Positions 1-9,834 are shown, counted from the first letter of the stretch. The stretch: DNA of 64,000 nucleotides from an uncultured Gammaproteobacteria bacterium (GCA_913058345.1 CAJXQR010000009.1:1-64000), one strand, 5' to 3'. Notes: generated by a model from the sequence alone, not told the origin. Made by a program: numbers and translations.

Positions 1-80
1 GTTTGACAGTTGGCTTTGACACGGAAGATGCCTATGACAAGTATCTGACTATTCAGGCTATTCGTCGGCTTGGTAGCTGA
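1..80 (+). CDS. 3' end of an unidentified gene (partial)
   Basis: The reading frame whose codons begin at position 3 is open from the window edge to a TGA at 78-80. It encodes 25 residues ending in AIRRLGS. The tail is hydrophilic and shows no recognisable motif, so the product cannot be named. It lies just upstream of, and in the same orientation as, a YCF48-like gene and a DUF1302 gene, with about 25 bases to the next start. It could belong to the same transcription unit. Confidence 0.5.
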   Translation, partial: LTVGFDTEDAYDKYLTIQAIRRLGS

Positions 81-105
81 TCAACCCAACTAGACTGGAG
101 TGCGT

Positions 106-1083
106 GTGTTTAATTTCAAGTTATTACGACAAGCAATACTATGCGCGGCTCTGTGCACTGGTTGTTTAGCAACGGGTGCACAGGCTAGTGGGCAAGATTC
201 TAATGGCATACTTGAGGTAGTGCATCAGGGCATCGTTCATGATGCCCTTTACGATGTTTGTTTGTATGGCCAGTCTGGATTTGCTGTCGGTCTCGCTGGC
301 ACTGTGCTGACTACTGATGACGCTGGTTTGACCTGGGAAAATTCCTCACCGACTGTTGATGATGCTCTGCTGGGTGTTAGTTGTGGTGATTCTGTCTCGC
401 TAGTCGTCGGTCAGGGAGGGCTGATTATGCGCAAAGTGGGAGAGGACGAATGGTCAAGTATCGATTCGGGCACCGATCAGCGTTTATTGTCGGTGAGTGC
501 CAATGAATCTGGTTTGGCGGTAGCCGTTGGTGGTTTCGGTACTGTGCTCCAATCGAAAGACGCAGGCCTTACCTGGGTGCCACTGAGCTTTGACTGGGAG
601 GCCATCCTCAATGACTTTCTCGAGCCTCATATCTACGATGTCCGTGTATCGACAGACGGTATTATTACGCTGGTCGGTGAGTTTGACCTTGTGTTGCGTT
701 CCGCTGACGAAGGAGAAACCTGGGATACGGTCAACAAGGGTGATACTTCACTTTTCGCGGTTGATTTTCGTGACGATACTAGCGGTTTTGCCGTTGGTCA
801 AAAGGGCAAGGTCATCAAGACTCTCGACGGTGGTCTGACCTGGACTACTATGTCTGTGCCTACTGAAGAGAACCTGCTCGATGTTTGGTCCTCAGATAAT
901 CAGGTGTTGGTAACGGGTATCAGAACTCTGCTGCGCAGCCGTGATGACGGTCTGAATTGGGAAGTGATTTCTGAGGGTGATGTTAGCGTTCAGTGGTATC
1001 AGGCAATTAAAGGTACTACTAGCGACGGCATAGAGAACGCGGTTATGGTCGGTCACTCGGGTCGTATTCTTCGTATTAAATAG
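106..1083 (+). CDS. YCF48/HCF136-like beta-propeller protein, exported
   Basis: About 325 residues. An N-terminal signal peptide (hydrophobic stretch AILCAALCTGCLATGAQA) probably ends at an A-Q-A site, so the protein should be periplasmic or surface-attached. The mature part repeats a blade pattern of the form GFAVGxxGTVLxTxDxGxTW. I count about seven copies (for example GFAVGLAGTVLTTDDAGLTW, GFAVGQKGKVIKTLDGGLTW, and a last short one AVMVGHSGRIL), consistent with a seven-bladed BNR/YCF48 propeller. In photosynthetic organisms this family assists photosystem II assembly. In heterotrophic proteobacteria its role is unknown, and it is often found beside DUF1302 and DUF1329 genes, as here. A GTG at 106 has a TGGAG ribosome site at 96-100; an in-frame GTG at 100 is the alternative start. 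Confidence 0.8.
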   Translation: MFNFKLLRQAILCAALCTGCLATGAQASGQDSNGILEVVHQGIVHDALYDVCLYGQSGFAVGLAGTVLTTDDAGLTWENSSPTVDDALLGVSCGDSVSLVVGQGGLIMRKVGEDEWSSIDSGTDQRLLSVSANESGLAVAVGGFGTVLQSKDAGLTWVPLSFDWEAILNDFLEPHIYDVRVSTDGIITLVGEFDLVLRSADEGETWDTVNKGDTSLFAVDFRDDTSGFAVGQKGKVIKTLDGGLTWTTMSVPTEENLLDVWSSDNQVLVTGIRTLLRSRDDGLNWEVISEGDVSVQWYQAIKGTTSDGIENAVMVGHSGRILRIK

Positions 1084-1114
1084 TGTTTGCCTTTCTATAA
1101 AATTCTAATGAGGC

Positions 1115-1143
1115 GCTTAGCATGGCGTTATTCCATGCTAAGC
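1115..1143. repeat. Perfect 11-bp inverted repeat (hairpin)
   Basis: GCTTAGCATGG at 1115-1125 and CCATGCTAAGC at 1133-1143 form a perfect 11-bp stem with a 7-base loop, in the gap between the YCF48 gene and the DUF1302 gene. No T-run follows on either strand, so it is not a standard intrinsic terminator. It may be an mRNA-stabilising or processing hairpin between the two genes. Confidence 0.7.
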
Positions 1144-1274
1144 CCAACCGGTAGTTAATTCTAACGCCATATTCTCGGTTCCATTGGAGCTGTCACGAGG
1201 TATTTGGGCACGTATTCTTGTGCCTGCTCGTTTATTACAGATCAATTATAAGCATCGTCTAGGAGGTTGGGTAT

Positions 1275-3086
1275 ATGAGGTTTTCTTTGAAGGGTGCTGG
1301 CGCGCTGGCATTGGCCGTAACGCCGGTAGTATCGCCCGTTGTGTCGGCATTGGATGTTTCAGTGTCGGGTTTTATTCGCCAGGAAATGGCCTACAGTATT
1401 AGCAATGATCAGAATCCGTTTCTCCGTGGTAGTGCGCTAGTCGATGGAGAGATCCCTAATACCACGGGAGGGCCGGCATTCTATAAAAAAGATTTCGATT
1501 ATGATAATGACTGGAATCTGATGGCTACTCGCGCAGAGATCGACTTTGAAATACAGATTTCAAATAATTGGTCGGCTTTTGTTAAGCTCCGTGGCTATTA
1601 TTCGGCAGATGTTTTTGACAATGTGAGTGTTATTGAAGGGACAAATGAGCCTAATCACTTTAAGGTAGACAATCATGGTCAATGTGCCACGGTTCTTGAA
1701 ATCTGTGACGATGATTATATGGTCGACCTGCCTTCTTTTTATCTTGATTACAGCAAGGGTCCTCTGTGGGTAAGGATTGGTAATCAGCAAATAGCCTGGG
1801 GTGAATCCATTTTTTTCCGCGTGATGGATGTGCCCAACGGTTTGGATTTGCGCCGTCATAGCTTTTTAGATTTTGCCTCTGAAGAATATGCAGATGAGCG
1901 CGTTTCTTCGCCAGCAATTCGCGTCAGCTATAATATTAATAGTGAATGGGAGATTGAGGCATTTGCTCAAATGTTCCAGCCCACTATATTGCCGCAAACA
2001 GGCACACCTTATGCCCTTGTCAATTCCCCTTTTCATATTAGAAATGATGTCGGCTTTGATAAGGTCGATGATAATATTAATGTCGGCATTCGTTTGAGAG
2101 GCCAACTGGGTGATCTTGGCGTGCAATTTATGGCGATGAGTCGTCACAATCCCGAACCCGCTTTTAAATGGGGGGTTGGTGGTCAGACAGGGTTTATGCC
2201 TGGCTTTGAAACGCAACCCTTCAGGGTGACTAATTTCCCTGGCGCTAGTGGTGCTCCAAATTCGGGAACCTATGGCGCCCAAGACTGGCTTTCAGTGGCA
2301 GGCCTGTCAGGGCTCGATGGTGTCGAGGCTCTTAATGTGTTGGGTCATGACTTTGCTTGGGTCGGCGGCACACTCTCTGCACCTGTTTCTGCCGGGGGTT
2401 TTGGGTTGACCGGTCCTGATTTTGTCAGCTCAGTGGACGATGCTAAGCTCACTCTTGATGGGTTTTTCACTTTGTTAGAGGATATCGAGGCAGACCTCGT
2501 GCCAACCTATAGCGAAGAGAATGTTTTTGGTTTTGGTGTCAATTATATTTTCTATGCTGAGCCAGATACCTTTATGGATCAGCTGGTTGTTCGTTTTGAA
2601 GCCACCTATACACCTGATAAGCGCTGGACCAATAACTTGTCTCGCGACCTGATTGAAGAGGATGAGTGGGTTACTGGTCTTGCCATTGAAAAATACCAGA
2701 AATTTTCACGGCGCTTTCCTGCGACATTTATGGTTTTTCAGTGGATGCATAAATCTCAAAGTGACATGCTTGGACGCCATCTTCGCAACTTGGGTGCCCA
2801 GGGCGTACAGCGTAAAGCCACCGGTGGTGAAGAGAATCATGGCTGGGACGCCATTGCCTTTGCTGTACAGCAGCCATTCCCCAACCTAATTTGGCGTGCT
2901 GATCTTTCGATACTCTATGACTTTAATGGTAGTTATCTTATTCAGCCTGGCGTGAGGTATAAGCCGAGTGGCGAGTGGACGGTTGAGGTGTTTGCTAACT
3001 TCCTGGATAGCAAAGACAATGCTGGAACAATGGCGCCACTTGACTGGGGCGACGAAGTGACTGCAAGGTTGACTTATCAGTTCTAG
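1275..3086 (+). CDS. DUF1302 family outer-membrane protein
   Basis: 603 residues, close to the usual length of DUF1302 proteins. It begins with a signal peptide (MRFSLKGAGALALAVTP, with small residues before a cut near SALDV). The mature sequence is rich in aromatic residues and alternating beta-strand patterns and ends in RLTYQF, with the C-terminal phenylalanine typical of outer-membrane barrels. Segments such as PSFYLDYSKGPLWVRIGNQQ and QIAWGESIFFRVMD match the early part of the family. DUF1302 proteins often occur with DUF1329 lipoproteins, YCF48 proteins and RND/MMPL transporters. A role in hydrophobic-substrate uptake or export is suspected, not proven. The start is set by a strong AGGAGG at 1261-1266, 8 bases before ATG. 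A clear terminator lies downstream. Confidence 0.88.
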   Translation: MRFSLKGAGALALAVTPVVSPVVSALDVSVSGFIRQEMAYSISNDQNPFLRGSALVDGEIPNTTGGPAFYKKDFDYDNDWNLMATRAEIDFEIQISNNWSAFVKLRGYYSADVFDNVSVIEGTNEPNHFKVDNHGQCATVLEICDDDYMVDLPSFYLDYSKGPLWVRIGNQQIAWGESIFFRVMDVPNGLDLRRHSFLDFASEEYADERVSSPAIRVSYNINSEWEIEAFAQMFQPTILPQTGTPYALVNSPFHIRNDVGFDKVDDNINVGIRLRGQLGDLGVQFMAMSRHNPEPAFKWGVGGQTGFMPGFETQPFRVTNFPGASGAPNSGTYGAQDWLSVAGLSGLDGVEALNVLGHDFAWVGGTLSAPVSAGGFGLTGPDFVSSVDDAKLTLDGFFTLLEDIEADLVPTYSEENVFGFGVNYIFYAEPDTFMDQLVVRFEATYTPDKRWTNNLSRDLIEEDEWVTGLAIEKYQKFSRRFPATFMVFQWMHKSQSDMLGRHLRNLGAQGVQRKATGGEENHGWDAIAFAVQQPFPNLIWRADLSILYDFNGSYLIQPGVRYKPSGEWTVEVFANFLDSKDNAGTMAPLDWGDEVTARLTYQF

Positions 3087-3137
3087 TTGATCGGATAAGT
3101 CACTGAGACTTTCTTCTATTTCTTAAAGTCACTCAGT

Positions 3138-3173
3138 AAAAAATGCCCGCGTCGAAAGACTCGGGCATTTTTT
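3138..3173 (+). terminator. Intrinsic terminator after the DUF1302 gene
   Basis: The stem AAAAATGCCCG / CGGGCATTTTT with loop CGTCGAAAGACT is followed by a T-run on the plus strand. Because the stem itself is A-rich on one side and T-rich on the other, it could also stop transcription of the convergent minus-strand yhbY gene. Confidence 0.85.
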
Positions 3174-3231
3174 ATATATAAGGTTGGGAATTCTTCAGAG
3201 TGTGGTCATTGCTGCAGGGGTCTATTGAACA

Positions 3232-3543
3232 CTAGTCAATGTTGCGCAAGAGGTTTGATAGCTTTGGGTTGGGTTTCTCCGCCTTGCGGTAGAGTACAAT
3301 GACATGGCCAATGGTGTGTACCAGCTCGGCTCTCAACTGGCTGCAGGCCTGCTGAATAATCGTTTTTTTTATATCACGATTGCTAGCGTTAATTTTAACC
3401 TTGATCAATTCGTGGTCGCGGAGTGCGCGATCCAGTTCTGCGATAACGTTATCGGCCAAACCTTTGTTGGCAATGGTAACCACCGGCTTGAGCTTGTGAG
3501 CGATGCCGCGCAAGTGTTTTTTGTCGTCGTTGCAAAGTGTCAT
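3232..3543 (-). CDS. yhbY: Ribosome assembly RNA-binding protein YhbY
   Basis: 103 residues covering one CRS1-YhbY (CRM) domain. The family core is visible: LRGIAHKLKPVVTIANKGL near the N-terminus, then ALRDHELIKVKI and a GHVIVLYRK strand near the C-terminus. The family binds pre-50S ribosomal particles. It sits back to back with rlmE, another large-subunit maturation gene, which is the classic gammaproteobacterial arrangement. The two start codons are about 55 bases apart, so promoters for both must lie in that short space. ATG start. Confidence 0.95.
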   Translation of the reverse strand: MTLCNDDKKHLRGIAHKLKPVVTIANKGLADNVIAELDRALRDHELIKVKINASNRDIKKTIIQQACSQLRAELVHTIGHVIVLYRKAEKPNPKLSNLLRNID

Positions 3544-3597
3544 AGAATGGGTCTTTTCTTCGGCAGTGAATTGTAACGGAATTCAGTGATCTTCCCT

Positions 3598-4218
3598 ATG
3601 TCTAAATCCAAAACCAGTAAGGCGTGGCTTAAAGAGCATGAGAGCGATGAATATGTACAGCGTTCGCGTAAAGATGGTTATCGTTCCCGTGCGAGTTATA
3701 AATTAATTGAGATTGACCAAAGTGTAAATTTGTTAAAGTCAGGCATGACAGTGGTTGATCTTGGCGCCTCCCCAGGAGGCTGGTCGCAAATAGCCGCCGA
3801 AAAAGTTGGTGGCAGCGGGCGAGTTCTCGCTTCAGATATTCTTGCTATGGATGCTATTGCCGGCGTTGATTTTGTGCAGGGCGATTTTACTGATGATGGG
3901 GTTTTTGATGCTATTCTGGAAGCCTTAGCTGCTCGCCCGGTCGACCTTGTAATTTCCGATATGGCACCCAATATGAGTGGTATGAAAGCGGTTGATCAAC
4001 CTCGTGCTATGCATTTGGTGGAGTTGGCTGTTGATTTTGCGCAACAGGTGCTATCGCCTGGTGGTACGTTCCTTGCCAAGGTTTTTCAGGGTGAAGGTTT
4101 CGATGCCTTTGTGCGGAATCTGCGATCAGATTTTAAAAATGTCGCAATTAAGAAGCCGGATGCTTCGCGGGCACGCTCTAGAGAGGTATATTGCTTGGCT
4201 CGTGGCTATCGCGGCTAG
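3598..4218 (+). CDS. rlmE: 23S rRNA 2'-O-ribose U2552 methyltransferase RlmE
   Basis: 206 residues from ATG 3598. It methylates U2552 of 23S rRNA in the assembled 50S subunit using S-adenosylmethionine. The FtsJ/RrmJ fold is clear: SAM-binding motif [13 protein letters not shown], then [19 protein letters not shown] and [10 protein letters not shown]. The last segments carry the Asp, Lys and Glu of the K-D-K-E catalytic set; the first Lys is in RASYKL. An upstream in-frame GTG at 3586 would add four residues not seen in the family, so the ATG is preferred. It precedes ftsH, as in E. coli. Confidence 0.95.
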   Translation: MSKSKTSKAWLKEHESDEYVQRSRKDGYRSRASYKLIEIDQSVNLLKSGMTVVDLGASPGGWSQIAAEKVGGSGRVLASDILAMDAIAGVDFVQGDFTDDGVFDAILEALAARPVDLVISDMAPNMSGMKAVDQPRAMHLVELAVDFAQQVLSPGGTFLAKVFQGEGFDAFVRNLRSDFKNVAIKKPDASRARSREVYCLARGYRG

Positions 4219-4332
4219 GTCTGAGTGATTTCTGCGCATTGTTGTAAAGCGGGTTATACTCAGCAGAAGTAAAATTTGTTATGCAATTAATCAGTACTAA
4301 AGTCAGCATTGAGTCGATGTGAGGATATTTTC

Positions 4333-6255
4333 TTGAACGAGATGGCTAAAAATCTTATTTTGTGGGTGATTATTGCGGCGATACTGCTCTCGATTTTCCA
4401 AAATTTTAAAGAAGGCCCTACGCCGAATACGATTAGTTATACCAACTTTGTCGATGAGGTGCAGACAGACCGTGTGCGCAGCGTGGTCATCGAAGGGTTG
4501 ATTATCGAGGGTGAGCACCACGACGGAACGCGTTTTCGCACTGTACGTCCGGATGTTTACGATAGCGGGCTGATGAATGACCTGCTCAACCACAATGTGA
4601 ATGTTGAGGGTCGCGAGCCTCATAAGCAGAGTGTATGGATGCAACTGTTAGTGGCAGCCTTCCCTATTTTGCTGATCGTGCTTATCTTTATGTTTTTTAT
4701 GCGACAAATGCAAGGCGGTGCAGGCGCGGGTGGTCGCGGTGGACCTATGTCTTTTGGCAAGAGCAAAGCTAAGCTGTTGAGTGAAGATCAGATTAAAACG
4801 ACATTTTCCGATGTGGCGGGTGTTGATGAGGCTAAAGAAGAAGTGGGGGAGTTGGTGGAGTTTCTTCGCGATCCTTCCAAATTTCAAAGCCTGGGGGGCC
4901 GCATTCCTCGTGGTGTGTTGATGTCGGGTCCGCCCGGTACGGGTAAGACCTTGCTCGCCAAGGCAATTGCCGGTGAAGCCAAAGTGCCTTTCTTTTCTAT
5001 CTCAGGCTCCGACTTTGTCGAAATGTTTGTCGGTGTTGGTGCTTCTCGTGTGCGTGATATGTTTGAACAAGCCAAGAAACAGGCACCCTGCATTATTTTT
5101 ATTGATGAGATTGATGCCGTAGGCCGGACACGTGGCGGGGGTGTTGGTGGCGGTAATGATGAGCGTGAGCAAACGCTCAATCAACTGTTGGTTGAAATGG
5201 ATGGTTTTGAAGCGAATGATGGCGTTATTGTTATCGCTGCTTCAAATCGTCCTGACGTGCTTGATAAAGCCTTGTTGCGCCCAGGGCGGTTTGATCGTCA
5301 GATCTATGTTGGTTTGCCCGACATTCGTGGTCGAGAGCAAATACTCAAAGTCCATTCGCGTAAAGTGCCTCTGGACGACAAAATTGACCTGGGTATTATC
5401 GCTCGGGGTACACCCGGGTTTTCTGGTGCAGATTTGGCTAATTTGATTAATGAGGCCGCTCTCTTTGCGGCGCGTGCCAACCGTCGCTTGTTGACAATGG
5501 AAGAATTTGAGCACGCCCGCGATAAGATTCTCATGGGTGCTGAGCGTCGCTCGATGGTGATGTCGGAAGAAGAGAAAGCGAACACCGCTTATCACGAGGC
5601 GGGTCACGCCATTGTCGGACGGCTAGTGCCGGAGCACGACCCCGTGCATAAAGTTAGCATTATTCCTCGAGGCCGGGCGCTAGGCGTCACACAGTTTTTG
5701 CCTCAGGAAGACCAGTACAGTTATAGCAAGCGTAAGCTTGAAGGGCAGTTGTGTAGTCTTTATGGTGGTCGCATAGCTGAGGAGCTGATTCACGGCCCTG
5801 ATGGCGTTACGACAGGTGCCTCAAATGATATAGAGCGCGCGAGCCAGTTGGCGCGTAGCATGGTGACACGCTGGGGATTGACTGAGAAGTTGGGCCCCAT
5901 TCTCTATGGTGATGAAGAATCGGCGATACCGGGGCAGGCGGGTAAAAACTTTTCTGGCTCAGTCTCTCAGCAAATAGACGAAGAGGTGCGAAATATTGTC
6001 GATTCGACATATGGCCGTGCGGAGACCTTGCTGAAAGAGAATATAGATATTCTTCATGCCATGAAAGCAGCATTGATGGAGTACGAAACCCTCGACTCAG
6101 AACAGGTTGATGATTTAATGGCGCGTCGAAAGGTTCGTCCACCCCGCGACTGGCATGATTTTGATCACCCCCCAGGCGATGCTGAGACGAGTGGAGAGGC
6201 TGGCGCCACAGGAAAGTCTGATGCAGGTATCGGCGGCCCTGTAGAAGATAGTTAA
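4333..6255 (+). CDS. ftsH: ATP-dependent zinc metalloprotease FtsH
   Basis: 640 residues. It is a membrane-anchored AAA+ protease that degrades misfolded membrane proteins and regulators such as LpxC and sigma-32 in E. coli. There are two N-terminal membrane segments ([18 protein letters not shown] and [18 protein letters not shown]) around a periplasmic domain. Walker A GPPGTGKT is near residue 200, Walker [10 protein letters not shown] near 255, the second region of homology at [15 protein letters not shown], and the zinc site HEAGH near 421. The start is uncertain: TTG at 4333 has GAGG about 8 bases upstream and gives MNEMAKN, matching the Pseudomonas form (MNDMAKN). ATG 4342 gives the E. 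coli-like start MAKNLILW but is 17 bases from that site. Confidence 0.97.
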   Translation: MNEMAKNLILWVIIAAILLSIFQNFKEGPTPNTISYTNFVDEVQTDRVRSVVIEGLIIEGEHHDGTRFRTVRPDVYDSGLMNDLLNHNVNVEGREPHKQSVWMQLLVAAFPILLIVLIFMFFMRQMQGGAGAGGRGGPMSFGKSKAKLLSEDQIKTTFSDVAGVDEAKEEVGELVEFLRDPSKFQSLGGRIPRGVLMSGPPGTGKTLLAKAIAGEAKVPFFSISGSDFVEMFVGVGASRVRDMFEQAKKQAPCIIFIDEIDAVGRTRGGGVGGGNDEREQTLNQLLVEMDGFEANDGVIVIAASNRPDVLDKALLRPGRFDRQIYVGLPDIRGREQILKVHSRKVPLDDKIDLGIIARGTPGFSGADLANLINEAALFAARANRRLLTMEEFEHARDKILMGAERRSMVMSEEEKANTAYHEAGHAIVGRLVPEHDPVHKVSIIPRGRALGVTQFLPQEDQYSYSKRKLEGQLCSLYGGRIAEELIHGPDGVTTGASNDIERASQLARSMVTRWGLTEKLGPILYGDEESAIPGQAGKNFSGSVSQQIDEEVRNIVDSTYGRAETLLKENIDILHAMKAALMEYETLDSEQVDDLMARRKVRPPRDWHDFDHPPGDAETSGEAGATGKSDAGIGGPVEDS

Positions 6256-6275
6256 TAGTATTTTGCTGACGACGG

Positions 6276-6308
6276 GCCACCGGATAGAACATGTCCGGTG
6301 GCTTTTTT
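6276..6308 (+). terminator. Intrinsic terminator after ftsH
   Basis: GCCACCGGA at 6276-6284 pairs perfectly with TCCGGTGGC at 6294-6302, followed by TTTTTT. It separates ftsH from folP only 24 bases before the folP start, so folP needs read-through or a promoter very close by. Confidence 0.92.
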
Positions 6309-6331
6309 AATGGTCTGGGTTGTGTAACTTT

Positions 6332-7171
6332 ATGGCGCGTTTGATAAAAGACATGCTGCGGCGAGGTCGGCCCTTGGTCATGGGGATTCTCAATCTGACC
6401 CCGGATTCTTTTTCGGATGGCGGTGTTTTTTATCGTGAGGGTAGGGTTAATATTGATACGGTCTTGTATCGTGTTCAGGGCTTAATTGATGGGGGTGCCG
6501 ACTTGCTGGATATTGGTGGTGAGTCAACCCGCCCGGGGGCAAGTAAAGTAACTCTCAATGAGGAGGTGGACAGGGTACTACCGGCTTTAGAGGCCCTTCG
6601 CAACCGTTTTGATATTCCGTTGTCTGTCGACACCAGTAGCCCCGCGTTGATGATTGAGGCGGCAAAAAGCGGTGCTGTAATGATCAACGATGTGCGTGCA
6701 TTGGGTCGTGCTGGGGCACTAGAGGCGGCGGCGGCGATGTCACTGCCGATTTGTTTGATGCATAGTCGCGGTGAGCCGCAGGTAATGCAGGATAACCCGC
6801 AGTATCGCGATGTGGTTGCAGAGGTTCTGGCCTTTTTACAGTCGCGAATTGATGAGTGCGAAAAAAGGGGTATCAGTCGTACGCGTTTAATACTTGACCC
6901 TGGTTTTGGCTTTGGCAAAACCCTTGAGCAGAATTTATCTTTATTTAGAGCGTTGCCAGCTTTCGTGGCGGAAGGTTTTCCCGTCATGGTAGGTGTTTCA
7001 CGTAAATCAATGATCGGTAAGTTGTTGGAAAAGCCAGTTGAGCAGCGTGTGTATGGTAGTGCTGCCTTGGCTGTTCTGGCCGCTCAGGCGGGCGCTGCGA
7101 TTATTCGGGTACACGACGTCGTGGCTACGGTGGATAGTTTGAAAATGTTGGAAGCTGTACGGCCAATGTGA
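6332..7171 (+). CDS. folP: Dihydropteroate synthase
   Basis: 279 residues. It condenses p-aminobenzoate with dihydropterin pyrophosphate in folate synthesis and is the sulfonamide target. Signature segments are GILNLTPDSFSDGG near the N-terminus, GADLLDIGGESTRPGA, then SVDTSS, INDVRAL, LDPGFGFGK and VGVSRKSM (the Lys and Arg contact substrate). ATG 6332 is chosen. A TTG at 6320 is in frame but lies next to the ftsH terminator and adds residues not typical of the family. No strong ribosome site is visible. The gene lies between ftsH and glmM as in most gammaproteobacteria. Confidence 0.95.
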   Translation: MARLIKDMLRRGRPLVMGILNLTPDSFSDGGVFYREGRVNIDTVLYRVQGLIDGGADLLDIGGESTRPGASKVTLNEEVDRVLPALEALRNRFDIPLSVDTSSPALMIEAAKSGAVMINDVRALGRAGALEAAAAMSLPICLMHSRGEPQVMQDNPQYRDVVAEVLAFLQSRIDECEKRGISRTRLILDPGFGFGKTLEQNLSLFRALPAFVAEGFPVMVGVSRKSMIGKLLEKPVEQRVYGSAALAVLAAQAGAAIIRVHDVVATVDSLKMLEAVRPM

Positions 7172-7224
7172 CGAACGGGTGTTTATAATCTCAGTCACAG
7201 GCTGCAAATGGAGACGTCAATTTT

Positions 7225-8568
7225 ATGAAAAAGCAATTTTTTGGCACCGATGGTATTCGCGGTTGTGTCGGTGAACACCCAATTACGGTCGATTTCGTCC
7301 TCAAGCTGGGCTGGGCTGCAGGTAAGGTATTTGCCAAGGCGGGGAAGGGGCGCAATTTAATTCTTGTGGGTAAGGATACCCGTGTCTCGGGTTATATGTT
7401 TGAGTCGGCGCTGGAGGCGGGTATTATTGCTGCCGGCGTTGATGTTGGATTATTGGGGCCGATGCCAACACCGGCCATTGCTTACTTAAGTCGTACCTTT
7501 CGCGCTCAGGCGGGTATTGTTATCAGTGCGTCTCATAACGCGTATCAGGATAACGGTATAAAGTTTTTTGGCAGTGATGGCTATAAGTTGCCGGATGAGC
7601 TTGAACTGGAAATTGAAAGTTACCTACAGCAGGGTATTGTGACTTCAGGTTCAAATGAACTGGGTCGCGCCTCTCGTATTAGAGATGCTGCAGGTCGTTA
7701 CATTGAATTTTGTAAAGGCACCTTACCCACGGGCTTTAGTTTTTCTGGGCTGAAGGTGGTTATCGACTGCGCGCACGGTGCAACTTATCACGTGGCACCC
7801 GATGTGTTTCGAGAGCTTGGTGCCGAAGTTGTTGAAATTGGCACTGAGCCCGACGGTTTAAATATCAACTTTCAGTGTGGTTCGACGAACCCTGAGCTAC
7901 TATGCCAGAAGGTATTAGAGGCGGGTGCTGACATCGGTATTGCTCTCGATGGTGATGGCGACAGGGTGTTATTTGTCGATGCCGAGGGTGGCGTCGTCGA
8001 TGGGGATGAGTTGCTTTATATTATTGCCAGCTTTCGTCGCGCAAAGGGTCTTCCGTGTGCAGGTGTAGCTGGCACATTAATGAGTAATTTTGGTCTTGAA
8101 AAAGCCCTGGCTGATCTGAATATTCCCTTTGCTCGAGCTAAGGTCGGTGACCGTTATGTCATCGAAACAATGAAAAAGAAACAATGGGAGCTGGGTGGCG
8201 AAAATTCGGGGCATATTGTTTGCGGCGATATTACCTCGACGGGTGATGGTGTTGTTGCAGCTTTGCAGGTGGTCCGAGCCATGGTCGAGGGCGGAAAGTC
8301 TTTGGCTGAATTATGCAGTGGCTACCATAAGCTGCCGCAGACAATGATTAATGTAGCGGTTAAGGGCAAAGTTGACCTCGAGGCCAATACCACTGTGCAG
8401 AAAGTTATTGCAAGTGCTGAGAAGAGGTTGGCAGGCAACGGGCGCGTATTATTGCGCCCCTCGGGGACCGAGCCAGTGATAAGAGTAATGGTTGAGGGCG
8501 ATGATGCTAGCCTGGTTGGCGAGCTGGTTCAGCAAATTGCTGGCTCAGTGAAGGAGCAAGTTGGTTAA
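7225..8568 (+). CDS. glmM: Phosphoglucosamine mutase
   Basis: 447 residues. It interconverts glucosamine-6-phosphate and glucosamine-1-phosphate for UDP-GlcNAc, and so for peptidoglycan and LPS. The phosphorylated serine is in the SASHN motif near residue 103. The metal loop is DGDGDR (about 245), and the sugar loop GGENSGH and the C-terminal phosphate loop RPSGTEP are present. The N-terminus [12 protein letters not shown] is diagnostic. GGAGA at 7210-7214 supports the ATG. It follows folP by 53 bases. Confidence 0.96.
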   Translation: MKKQFFGTDGIRGCVGEHPITVDFVLKLGWAAGKVFAKAGKGRNLILVGKDTRVSGYMFESALEAGIIAAGVDVGLLGPMPTPAIAYLSRTFRAQAGIVISASHNAYQDNGIKFFGSDGYKLPDELELEIESYLQQGIVTSGSNELGRASRIRDAAGRYIEFCKGTLPTGFSFSGLKVVIDCAHGATYHVAPDVFRELGAEVVEIGTEPDGLNINFQCGSTNPELLCQKVLEAGADIGIALDGDGDRVLFVDAEGGVVDGDELLYIIASFRRAKGLPCAGVAGTLMSNFGLEKALADLNIPFARAKVGDRYVIETMKKKQWELGGENSGHIVCGDITSTGDGVVAALQVVRAMVEGGKSLAELCSGYHKLPQTMINVAVKGKVDLEANTTVQKVIASAEKRLAGNGRVLLRPSGTEPVIRVMVEGDDASLVGELVQQIAGSVKEQVG

Positions 8569-8677
8569 ATCTTTGCGCTACAATGGTTCAAGAAATCTTG
8601 TATATATACCGTAACTTGGTTACCATGGCCGCCGTTTTCAGAGGGACGCAATCGATGAGCGAGGTGTGCGGAGAGTG

Positions 8678-9424
8678 ATGCGTAGGCCTTTGGTTATTGG
8701 TAACTGGAAGATGAATGGTTCGCGCCATAGCTCAGTTGAGCTGGCAAAGGGTGTTGCTAGTCGTTTTGATGCCATAGCCCAAGAAGTTGAAGCTGTTGTC
8801 TGCCCCCCAGATGTCTTTCTCGCCGATGTTGCGTTGGCTCTTGGTGGTAGTGCTGTTGGGCTTGGAGCACAGAACGTTAGCCAGTTTGAGTCGGGTGCTT
8901 ACACGGGTGATGTCTCAGCCAGTATGCTTGCTGAACTGGGTTGTTCCTATGCTATTGTGGGTCATTCTGAGCGTCGCGCTTGTTATGGTGAGACGTCAAG
9001 CCAAGTGGCTGCGAAATTTGCTACAGCACAGCGCAAAGGGCTTGCTCCAATTTTATGTGTCGGTGAGACGCTTGCTGATAGAGAAGCAAATAAAACCCTT
9101 GCGGTGATAAGAGAGCAGATAAGTGCGGTGGTTGAGACGGTGGGTTTAGGTGCGCTGTCTTCAGCGATTGTTGCCTACGAACCCGTTTGGGCGATTGGGA
9201 CGGGAGAGGTGGCTAGTCCCGATCAAGCCCAGGAAGTCTTAGCTTTTATTCGGACTCTCTTGGGCGAAAAAGCTGACGAGACCCGTTTGATTTATGGTGG
9301 CAGTGTTAGTGCGGAAAATGCGGCTCAATTATTTGAGCAGGAAGATATTGATGGGGCTTTGGTAGGCGGCGCTTCGCTGCACGCTGAGCAGTTTATGGCA
9401 ATTTGTCAAATGGCAGAGATGTAA
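8678..9424 (+). CDS. tpiA: Triosephosphate isomerase
   Basis: 248 residues. It interconverts dihydroxyacetone phosphate and glyceraldehyde-3-phosphate in glycolysis and gluconeogenesis. The family landmarks are IGNWKMNGS (catalytic Lys), AIVGHSERR (catalytic His), AYEPVWAIGTG (catalytic Glu) and YGGSVS plus GALVGGASL (phosphate binding). ATG 8678 follows GGAG at 8670-8673. An in-frame GTG at 8666 would add four residues. Its stop overlaps the secG start by one base (TAATG), indicating translational coupling. Confidence 0.96.
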   Translation: MRRPLVIGNWKMNGSRHSSVELAKGVASRFDAIAQEVEAVVCPPDVFLADVALALGGSAVGLGAQNVSQFESGAYTGDVSASMLAELGCSYAIVGHSERRACYGETSSQVAAKFATAQRKGLAPILCVGETLADREANKTLAVIREQISAVVETVGLGALSSAIVAYEPVWAIGTGEVASPDQAQEVLAFIRTLLGEKADETRLIYGGSVSAENAAQLFEQEDIDGALVGGASLHAEQFMAICQMAEM

Positions 9425-9834
9425 TGGAAAAAGTGATACTTGTTATCCACTTGTTGATAGCTTTTGCCATTATAGGCATGATTTTATTGCAGCAAGGTAA
9501 GGGGGCTGATGCTGGGGCCTCTTTTGGTGCGGGTGCATCGCAAACTTTATTTGGTAGTGGTGGTACCTGGAACTTTTTTAGTAAAACAACAGCTATCCTT
9601 GCAACTTTATTCTTTGCAACCAGTTTTGGCTTGGCTGTAATTGCAAAAAATTCGGCCGGTATTGGTGAAGAAGTGTTGCCGGCCATTGAGCTATTAGAGG
9701 CGCAGGTGCCGGTTATCGAGGACGACGCCATACCCGTTCTTGAAGATCAGTCTGCCGAGACTGTAAGTGAGTTGCCTGTTCTTCAGGAGTCGCTAAAAGA
9801 GAAAGAATCACCGGCTGATGTAGTCGCGGAGTAG
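9424..9834 (+). CDS. secG: Protein translocase subunit SecG
   Basis: 136 residues. It is the auxiliary subunit of the SecYEG inner-membrane channel. There are two membrane segments: VILVIHLLIAFAIIGMILL and, after the conserved Gly-rich loop (GKGADAGASFGAGASQTLFG), TTAILATLFFATSFGLAVIA. The C-terminal tail (about residues 80-136) is long and acidic/proline-containing, beyond the minimal E. coli length of 110. It overlaps tpiA by one base and is followed by tRNA-Leu(GAG), an arrangement shared with E. coli (secG-leuU). Confidence 0.93.
   Translation: MEKVILVIHLLIAFAIIGMILLQQGKGADAGASFGAGASQTLFGSGGTWNFFSKTTAILATLFFATSFGLAVIAKNSAGIGEEVLPAIELLEAQVPVIEDDAIPVLEDQSAETVSELPVLQESLKEKESPADVVAE

Noticed and set aside
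1866-2282. 138-codon minus-strand frame inside the DUF1302 gene
   Set aside because: Fully inside a strongly supported gene with no recognisable protein features.
6475-6987. 170-codon minus-strand frame inside folP
   Set aside because: Antisense shadow of an unambiguous dihydropteroate synthase.
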